64,000 nt of DNA from contig NZ_CP073581.1 in NCBI RefSeq assembly GCF_018200035.1, positions 864,501 to 928,500 on the forward strand, read 5' to 3'. The notes under the pieces are model-generated. The model did no database searches. It was not told where the DNA came from and saw only the letters and a list, made by a program, of their open reading frames with translations. The position numbers were made by a program, and so were the translations under genes. Below are positions 56,962 through 64,000 of the stretch, one piece after another; the first letter of the stretch is position 1, and every line of letters starts with the position of its first letter. The DNA is from Sulfitobacter albidus. Lineage in GTDB: Bacteria; Pseudomonadota; Alphaproteobacteria; Rhodobacterales; Rhodobacteraceae.

Positions 56962-57682
56962 CACCCGCCCTCCATCCGGTTCTCGAACAGGGTCTGGTCG
57001 CGCCCGCGCAGCGTGATGTCGAACCGGTAGGCGCGGATGTCCATCGGCACCGTCGCCGCCATGTCGAGCCGGGCGATGAGCGTCTCGACCGCCGCCTTGC
57101 TGGGGACCGCCTGCACGATGGGGCAGAGCGCGATATGCGGATCTCCCTCGAAATACATCTGGGTGATCAGCCGCTGGGCAAATCCATCGCCGAACACCGA
57201 GAAATGGATATGTGCGGGCCGCCAGTCATTGCCACCGTTGGGCCAGGGGTAGGGGCCGGGCTGCACCGTACGAAAGCTGTAGCTGCCGTCGGCGCGGGTG
57301 ATGCACCGCCCGCAGCCGCCGAAATTCGGGTCAATCGCAGCGAGGTAGCCGTCCTTGACGTGTCGATACCGACCGCCTGCGTTGGCCTGCCAGATCTCGA
57401 TCAGCTTGCCGGGCAGGGGGCGGCCCTGCTCATCGCGCAGCGTGCCATGTACTAGAATGCGCGGGCCGATGGCCGCCGCACCCGCCGCCGCGTAGTTCAC
57501 GATCAGATCATCGTCGAGCGGGCCAATGTCGCCGTGCCCGAACGCGGGGCCGGTCATTTCGGTTTGCGTAGGCGCGTGATGCAGCCGGGCGTGCATCGGC
57601 GCGCGCAGGCGCGAACTGCGGTAATCGGGGGCAAGCGGGGGGGGTGCCTGTCAAGATCCCGCGCGGCGATAAGCTTGGTCAT
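56961..57682 (-). CDS. pcaH: Protocatechuate 3,4-dioxygenase beta subunit, frameshifted near the start as sequenced
   Basis: The main frame runs from an internal ATG (57596) to the stop at 56961, 211 residues. Upstream, ATG 57682 (MTKLIAARDLDRHPP) is in another frame. One more base in the eight-base run at 57637-57644 (C on the coding strand) joins them through PLAPDYRSSRLRAPMHARLHH into about 240 residues, the normal PcaH length, with the family motif PDYxSS. Iron-site and fold motifs: GHGDIGPLDDDLIVNYA, EIWQANAGGRYRH (Tyr ligand), RPAHIHFSVFG (His ligands) and the QMYFEGDP segment. It is the catalytic Fe(III) subunit. Confidence 0.9.
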
Positions 57683-57730
57683 GGTGAACGCTCTTGGTTG
57701 CGTCGGGGCAGGGTGGATCGGGACATTGCG

Positions 57731-58981
<1,251 letters not shown>

Positions 58982-59084
58982 CTACACTGTCGAAATGCCT
59001 GAGGCCATGACACTGCGCGCGCAATCCTTGCACTATCCGATCAGACGGGGCAGGCTGAAGATGCACGCCACCGCAGGGATCATC

Positions 59085-59971
59085 ATGATGCAACGGAGCA
59101 TTCCGACCTATGAACTCTTTGGTGAGCTGCTTTCGGGGAGCTATACCGACCCGGTGCACCACGAGCCGATCCACGAGCGCAGCAGCCAGCATCATTGGAC
59201 AATCCGACTTCACCGTCACAAGAGTCTCGCGCAGGTGTTTGTCTTTCGCACGCCGGGGGTTTCGCTGCGCGTGGGCGATCTGGCCCATACCAGCACCGCG
59301 CCGCTGGCGCTGTTCGTGCCTGCGGGGGTCGCCCACGGATTTCGATTTGCCGATGATGTGGTGGGCGATGTGCTGAGCCTGCGCATCAGCGCACTTGGCG
59401 CGCCCGTCGCGGCGCTGCTTGCTCGTCCCGAAATGCAGGCGGGCGGATTGATGCCCCGCGCGCGCTGCGAGAATTTCGATCTGATTGCGGAGGCGATTGG
59501 CCGTCTCGGGCAGGCCTACCACGGGATGCAGATCGAACGCGCGGCCCTGCTCGAGACGTTGACGCAATTGGTTCTGACCGCCATCAGCGGTGATTTGCGC
59601 CGTGAGACATCCCTGGCCGGACCGGCCCCGCAGGTGCAGGCAACGCGCCACGAGTTGCAGGCGGAGCAGTTTTGCGCATTGGTCGAAAAATGTTTTCGCG
59701 AGGATGTGAGCGTGGCAGGCTACGCTGACAGGTTGGATGTCTCCGCGCCGCATCTGACGCGGGTGTGTCGGCGGATCCTGGGGCGGCGCCCAACGCGCTG
59801 GTGCGCCAACGCCGCCTGCTCGAGGCCAAGCGGCTGCTTGAGTACACCCGTCTTGGCGTTGCCGAAATCGCGCATAGATCGGGCTTTCGCGATCCGTCGT
59901 TTTTCAGCCGCAGCTTTCGCAGCGCCTTCGGCCTGTCGCCAAAGGCGTACCGCGCGGCTCGCGACTTCTAG
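59085..59971 (+). CDS. pobR: AraC family regulator of pobA (PobR type), frameshifted in the DNA-binding domain as sequenced
   Basis: N-terminal cupin-like sensor with IPTYELFGELL at the start, HHWTIRLHRHKSLAQVFV and VPAGVAHGFRF. The C-terminal AraC helix-turn-helix begins in one frame (YADRLDVSAPHLTRVCRRILG) and continues in another (APNALVRQRRLLEAKRLLEYT to the stop at 59971). One more G in the GGGG run at 59780-59783 joins them into a complete domain ending FGLSPKAYRAARDF. The start ATG 59085 has AGGGAT upstream; the longest frame starts at 58995. Position divergent from pobA identifies it as the 4-hydroxybenzoate-responsive activator. Confidence 0.87.
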
Positions 59972-59983
59972 GCGCGGCCAAGG

Positions 59984-60005
59984 GGCGCGTCGGTCGGGGC
60001 GCGCC
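59984..60005. terminator. Weak hairpin between convergent pobR and phnM
   Basis: GGCGCG (59984-59989) pairs with CGCGCC (60000-60005) in the 38-bp convergent gap. The stem is short with no clear T tract, so this is a tentative bidirectional terminator. Confidence 0.3.
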
Positions 60006-60009
60006 TCGC

Positions 60010-61170
60010 TCAGGCAACTTTGATTCCCTGGCTCCACACACCGCGCAGCAGCGGGGTTTCCCCGATCATGCGCACCCGCAGAACGTCGCCACGCAGGCCG
60101 TGCGCCAGCGTGCCGCGATCGTGCAGCCGGGCGGCGCGGGCCGGGTTTACGGTTGCCGTGGCAATGGCGCGCGGCAGATCATCCCAGATCGACGCGAGGC
60201 GAAAGGCCGACAGCAGCAGCGCCGAGGGCACGTAGTCGGACGACAGGATATCCAGCAGGCCCGCCCGCGCGAGCGCTTCTGCCGCGACATTGCCGGAGTG
60301 GGAGCCGCCGCGGATCAGGTTCGGCGCCCCCATCATCACCGCAATGCCGTGGGCGCGGCAGGCCTCGGCAGCGGCGTGCGTCGTGGGAAATTCGGCAAAG
60401 CCCGCGCCGTTGCGCGCCGAGGTGGCAACATGTTCGGCGGTGGTATCGTCGTGGCTGGCCAGCACCGCGCCGAGGCGGGCGGCCTCGGTCACCGCGCCAA
60501 CCTCGTGGCGCGCGCCAAAGCGCCGCTGCAGGCTCATCAGGTTTTCCACGTGGGCGGCAAATTCAGCGTCATTCATCCCGCGTTTCTTGGCGACGTAGTT
60601 TTTCAGCACCTCCAGGTCGCGAAACTGCCGCTGCCCAGGGGTGTGATCCATCAGGCTGACGATGCCGACCCGGTCCGTGGGACCAAAGGTCGCGAATTCA
60701 TCCAGCAGCGTATCGGAACAGATCTCTGCCCTCAGATGCAGGAAGTGGCTGATCTTGAAATACCCCTGTGCGCGCGCGGCAAGCAGGGCGTCGGCAAGGG
60801 TGCGGGCATATCTGAGATATCGGCCCTTGCCGCCGTGGATGGACCCCACGCGCATCGCGTCGAATACGGTCGTTATCCCGGTCGAGGCCAGCTCTGCATC
60901 ATGGGCAAGAAGGGCGGGCAGATGTGGCCAGTCGACCCCGGGGCGCGGCTCGATATGGCGCTCGACGTTGTCGGTGTGCAGTTCTACCAGTCCGGGCAAG
61001 ACCAGATCACCGTCGCAATCGATTGCGCCGGGCGGCAGGTGATCCCCTTCGGCAATATCGGTGATGAGGCCGTCCCGAACGGTCAGTGCGCCCTGCATCA
61101 CCCGATCGGCCAGCACGAGCCGCGCATTCGCGAGACACAGATCGTTCGATGGGTGGCTACGCCCATTCAC
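60010..61170 (-). CDS. phnM: Alpha-D-ribose 1-methylphosphonate 5-triphosphate diphosphatase
   Basis: 386 residues if started at GTG 61170; an ATG at 61227 gives 405 residues but lies in the operator-like region and has no ribosome-binding site. Amidohydrolase-superfamily PhnM: LPGLVELHTDNVERHIEPRP with the metal histidine, DHTPGQRQFRD, VLASHDDTTAEHV and the C-terminal LLDILSSDYVP. In the carbon-phosphorus lyase pathway PhnM removes pyrophosphate from the triphosphate intermediate. No other C-P lyase gene is in the window. Confidence 0.93.
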   Translation of the reverse strand: MNGRSHPSNDLCLANARLVLADRVMQGALTVRDGLITDIAEGDHLPPGAIDCDGDLVLPGLVELHTDNVERHIEPRPGVDWPHLPALLAHDAELASTGITTVFDAMRVGSIHGGKGRYLRYARTLADALLAARAQGYFKISHFLHLRAEICSDTLLDEFATFGPTDRVGIVSLMDHTPGQRQFRDLEVLKNYVAKKRGMNDAEFAAHVENLMSLQRRFGARHEVGAVTEAARLGAVLASHDDTTAEHVATSARNGAGFAEFPTTHAAAEACRAHGIAVMMGAPNLIRGGSHSGNVAAEALARAGLLDILSSDYVPSALLLSAFRLASIWDDLPRAIATATVNPARAARLHDRGTLAHGLRGDVLRVRMIGETPLLRGVWSQGIKVA

Positions 61171-61205
61171 GGGAGGCACCGGAGCTTTGATCTGGACAAG
61201 TTTTG

Positions 61206-61230
61206 GTATCCCTATACAACTATACATATA
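61206..61230. promoter_or_regulatory. Operator-like repeats between phnM and phnF
   Basis: GTATccctATAC (61206-61217) is a small palindrome, and CTATAC is repeated directly at 61212 and 61220. The AT-rich block stands out from the GC-rich surroundings and lies between the divergent starts, as expected for a GntR/PhnF operator and promoters. Inference from position and symmetry only. Confidence 0.5.
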
Positions 61231-61271
61231 TTAGCAGATACCGGGCGGCGCGGAAGGGGAGATGTGAGAGT

Positions 61272-61991
61272 TTGAGCGATATTCCTGCAAAAACCCCGAT
61301 CTGGAAGGCTATCGCGGCGGCCCTGCGCGATGATCTTGCCGAGGGGCGCTACGTGCTGGGTGACCGCTTGCCGACTGAGGCCGCGCTGGCGCAGCGGTTC
61401 GGGGTCAACCGTCACACGGTCCGCCACGGCATTTCCGCACTGGTCAAGGAGGGGTTGGTGCGCACCCGGCGCGGTGCCGGCGCCTTTGTCGCGGCCACGC
61501 CGACCGATTACCCGCTCTCACGGCGTGTGCGCTTTCACGAAAATCTGAGTGCCGCCGGGCGCAGGCCGGAAAAACGCGTGCTGACCATCGAGACGCGCGC
61601 GGCGACGTCAAACGAAGCGCTGGCGCTGAACCTTCCCGCCATCGATCCGGTCTGCGTCTATCACGGTCTGTCGTTGGCGGACGGCCAGCCCATCGCCCTG
61701 TTCGAGAGCCTGTTTCCCGTGCGCAGGCTTCCCGGAATCGCCACCGCCCTGACACAGCACAGCAGCGTGACCGAAGCGCTACGCGCGGCGGGCATCGATG
61801 ACTATACCCGCGCCTCCACCCGTCTGACTGCGGTGCGCGCCAGTGCCACGCAGGCGTTGCACCTGCGGCTGGCAGAGGGCGATCCGCTTTTGCGCGCCAC
61901 ATCCGTAAACGTCGACGGGCAGGGGCAGCCGGTGGAATTCGGCCGCACCTGGTTTGCGGGCGACCGTCTAACGCTGACACTGGAAGGCTAG
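61272..61991 (+). CDS. phnF: GntR/UTRA family regulator of phosphonate metabolism (PhnF)
   Basis: 239 residues from TTG 61272, with AAGGGGAGA upstream; no ATG or GTG fits. The N-terminal GntR winged helix (LPTEAALAQRFGVNRHTVRHGISALVKEG, given as overlapping helices) and C-terminal UTRA ligand domain (RRPEKRVLTIETRAA, LADGQPIALFESLFP). PhnF represses phn genes, and this one faces phnM across about 100 bp. Confidence 0.9.
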   Translation: MSDIPAKTPIWKAIAAALRDDLAEGRYVLGDRLPTEAALAQRFGVNRHTVRHGISALVKEGLVRTRRGAGAFVAATPTDYPLSRRVRFHENLSAAGRRPEKRVLTIETRAATSNEALALNLPAIDPVCVYHGLSLADGQPIALFESLFPVRRLPGIATALTQHSSVTEALRAAGIDDYTRASTRLTAVRASATQALHLRLAEGDPLLRATSVNVDGQGQPVEFGRTWFAGDRLTLTLEG

Positions 61992-62118
61992 GGGGCGGCG
62001 CAAGCTGCGTGTTACAAAACCTTCACTTTCAGCACGCGCGCAATTGAAATAACCCTCGGGCGTTAAAACGCGGACGCGGGGACCGTCCGGCGACATCTGC
62101 GCGAAAAGGAGCCCGCAC

Positions 62119-63117
62119 ATGATTGTCTACGCCATCAACGGCCTTGGCCGCATCGGTAAGCTGGCGCTGAAACCGCTGTTGCAACGCGGGGCCCGCATTG
62201 CCTGGATCAACGACGCCGTCGGCGATCCCGAAATGCATGCGCATCTGCTGGAGTTCGACACGGTGCACGGCCGCTGGCAGGCTGAGTTTGCCTACGACAG
62301 CGACAGCATCACCATCGACGGCACGAAGATCCCCTTTTTCGGGACACGCGACATTGCCGCGCTGCCGCTCGACGGTGTCGACGTGGTGATCGACTGTACC
62401 GGCGTGTTCAAAACGCAAGCCAAGCTTGCGCCCTATTTCGACGCGGGCGTGCGCAAGGTCGTGGTCTCGGCGCCGGTCAAGGACGGCGGTGCCGCCAACA
62501 TCGTCTACGGGGTCAATACCGAGCTCTACGACCCCGCGCAGCACGACATCGTGACGGCGGCGAGCTGCACGACCAATTGCCTCGCCCCCGTCGTCAAGGT
62601 GATCCACGAGGCGCTCGGGATCAAACACGGCTCCATCACGACGATCCACGACGTGACCAACACGCAAACCATCGTGGACCGCCCGGCCAAGGATCTGCGT
62701 CGCGCCCGCTCGGCGCTGAATTCACTGATCCCCACGACCACCGGCAGCGCGACGGCGATCACGCTGATCTACCCGGAATTGGCGGGCCGGTTGAACGGGC
62801 ACGCGGTCCGGGTGCCCTTGCTCAACGCATCGTTGACCGACTGCGTGTTCGAAGTCGCACGCGAAACGAGCGTGCAGGAGGTCAACGCCCTCTTCGCGGC
62901 CGCAGCCGATGGCCCGTTGCGCGGTATTCTGGGGTATGAGACCCGCCCGCTGGTGTCAGCCGATTACACCAACGACACCCGCTCCGGCATCGTCGACGCG
63001 CCCAGCACCATGGTCATCAACGGCACACAGGTGAAAATCTATGCCTGGTACGATAACGAGATGGGCTATGCGCACCGGTTGGTGGATGTGGCCTGCATGG
63101 TCGGGGACAGCCTGTGA
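62119..63117 (+). CDS. ArsJ-associated glyceraldehyde-3-phosphate dehydrogenase
   Basis: 332 residues. NAD-binding [12 protein letters not shown] at the N-terminus, catalytic Cys150 in [12 protein letters not shown], the following [13 protein letters not shown] segment and C-terminal [23 protein letters not shown] precedes the ATG. This GAPDH lineage sits next to arsJ. It uses arsenate in place of phosphate to make 1-arseno-3-phosphoglycerate, which ArsJ exports, thereby removing arsenate. The stop overlaps the arsJ start (GTGA), supporting this role over glycolysis. Confidence 0.93.
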   Translation: MIVYAINGLGRIGKLALKPLLQRGARIAWINDAVGDPEMHAHLLEFDTVHGRWQAEFAYDSDSITIDGTKIPFFGTRDIAALPLDGVDVVIDCTGVFKTQAKLAPYFDAGVRKVVVSAPVKDGGAANIVYGVNTELYDPAQHDIVTAASCTTNCLAPVVKVIHEALGIKHGSITTIHDVTNTQTIVDRPAKDLRRARSALNSLIPTTTGSATAITLIYPELAGRLNGHAVRVPLLNASLTDCVFEVARETSVQEVNALFAAAADGPLRGILGYETRPLVSADYTNDTRSGIVDAPSTMVINGTQVKIYAWYDNEMGYAHRLVDVACMVGDSL

Positions 63118-64000
63118 GCCAGCCCGCCGGGCGCCCCGAAGGGCTATCGGCCTATGTCGCGGTCACGGCGGCCTATTGGGCATTCATGCTCAGCGACGGA
63201 GCCCTGCGGATGCTGGTGCTGCTGCATTTTCACACGCTGGGGTTTTCGCCCGTCCAGCTGGCCTATCTCTTTGTCCTGTACGAAATCGCCGGGGTTGTGA
63301 CCAATCTGTGCGCGGGATGGATTGCCGCGCGCTTCGGGCTGGCCTCGACGCTCTACGCGGGATTGGCGCTTCAGGTGCTGGCGTTGCTGGCGCTCGCGCA
63401 GCTTGATCCCTCGTGGACGGTGGCGGCGTCGGTTGTTTTCGTCATGCTCGTGCAGGGGGCGAGCGGCGTTGCCAAAGACCTCGCCAAGATGTCGTCGAAA
63501 TCGGCGGTAAAGATCCTCGCACCGGCGCAGGACGGTGGCCTTTTCCGCTGGGTCGCGCTGCTGACCGGGTCCAAGAACATGGTCAAGGGGGCTGGCTTTC
63601 TTCTGGGGACGGGGTTGCTGGCGACGCTGGGGTTCGTCTGGGCGGTGCTCGGCATGGCTGCCATCCTTGCCGCGATCTTGCTGGCGGTGCTGATCGCCAT
63701 GCCATCGGGCCTGCCACGGGGGCGCAAGGGGGCGAAATTTTCCGACGTGCTGTCGACATCGGCCAACGTCAACTGGCTCAGCGCGGCGCGGGTGTTCCTG
63801 TTTGGGGCGCGCGATGTCTGGTTTGTCGTTGGCATCCCGATCTATTTCTACGCCGTGCTGTCGGATGGCACGACCGCGTCGAACCGCGCGGCATTCTTTG
63901 CCATCGGCACCTTCATGGCCGGTTGGATCATCCTCTACGGCCTCGTTCAGGCCAATGCGCCGCGCCTTTTGCGCGCCCGAACGCGGGGCCATGCGGATCT
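63114..64000 (+). CDS. arsJ: Organoarsenical effux MFS transporter ArsJ, 3' end beyond the window
   Basis: Starts with GTG 63114 inside the preceding stop codon and runs off the right edge, about 295 residues present. ArsJ-type MFS permease: an early [20 protein letters not shown] helix, [20 protein letters not shown], the characteristic [16 protein letters not shown] loop and [19 protein letters not shown]. It exports 1-arseno-3-phosphoglycerate made by the upstream GAPDH. No arsR or arsC is in the window. Confidence 0.94.
   Translation, partial: MSQPAGRPEGLSAYVAVTAAYWAFMLSDGALRMLVLLHFHTLGFSPVQLAYLFVLYEIAGVVTNLCAGWIAARFGLASTLYAGLALQVLALLALAQLDPSWTVAASVVFVMLVQGASGVAKDLAKMSSKSAVKILAPAQDGGLFRWVALLTGSKNMVKGAGFLLGTGLLATLGFVWAVLGMAAILAAILLAVLIAMPSGLPRGRKGAKFSDVLSTSANVNWLSAARVFLFGARDVWFVVGIPIYFYAVLSDGTTASNRAAFFAIGTFMAGWIILYGLVQANAPRLLRARTRGHAD

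Noticed and set aside
61178..61227. phnM start at ATG 61227
   Set aside because: It would place the coding start inside the operator-like block, lacks a ribosome-binding site and adds an N-terminus unlike PhnM.

Overview
The window looks like a chromosomal segment of a GC-rich alphaproteobacterium, most likely of the Rhodobacterales (Roseobacter-type). I infer this from the dense gene packing with many ATGA/GTGA stop-start overlaps, the TRAP transporter, the urease operon order ureDAB-x-lprI-CEFG, the pobA/pcaHG cluster and the phnM/phnF pair. No rRNA, tRNA, CRISPR, insertion sequence or prophage was seen.

Layout. (1) 3-1531: 3' end of a TRAP transporter large permease, convergent with an AI-2E-type exporter gene. 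(2) 1585-11593: a divergent catabolic locus. One arm (minus strand) encodes a MarR regulator, a creatininase-family hydrolase, a ketopantoate-reductase-family enzyme, an SDR and an M20 peptidase. The other arm (plus strand) encodes a complete Dpp/Opp-type ABC importer. Two palindromes between the arms are probable MarR operators. (3) 11679-15424: an SbcD-like nuclease with a YhaN/SbcC-like coiled-coil ATPase. (4) 15488-21084: a complete urease operon with two extra small genes. (5) 21088-24242: a PAS histidine kinase and, divergently, an aldehyde dehydrogenase with a clear terminator.

(6) 24541-56398: the centrepiece, a ~32 kb type I secretion operon, all on the plus strand. It encodes an HlyC-type lysine acyltransferase, two paralogous exported proteins (the first a lipoprotein), a giant RTX protein, its PrtD/HlyB-type ABC exporter and an HlyD-type adaptor. 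The RTX gene is split over three reading frames by two single-base deficits in G7 runs; restored, it would encode about 8,943 residues. The protein has an N-terminal class-3-lipase-like segment, about 19 Ca-binding RTX modules, tandem cadherin-like and Ig-like repeats, and a serralysin-type metalloprotease domain inserted inside one cadherin-like repeat. It ends in a classical RTX block and a type I secretion tail.

(7) 56407-59971: protocatechuate 3,4-dioxygenase (pcaG, pcaH), 4-hydroxybenzoate 3-monooxygenase (pobA) and the divergent AraC regulator pobR. (8) 60010-61991: phnM and a divergent GntR-type regulator phnF. (9) 62119-64000: an arsenate detoxification pair, ArsJ-associated GAPDH and ArsJ (cut by the window end).

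A pattern across the window needs care: seven genes (ketopantoate reductase, dppC-like, hlyC-like, the RTX gene twice, pcaH, pobR) are each put back in frame by adding one base to a homopolymer. All errors go the same way (one base missing), and some lie in runs of only four, so uncorrected sequencing error is the best explanation. I annotate these genes as probably intact in the organism but broken as written.
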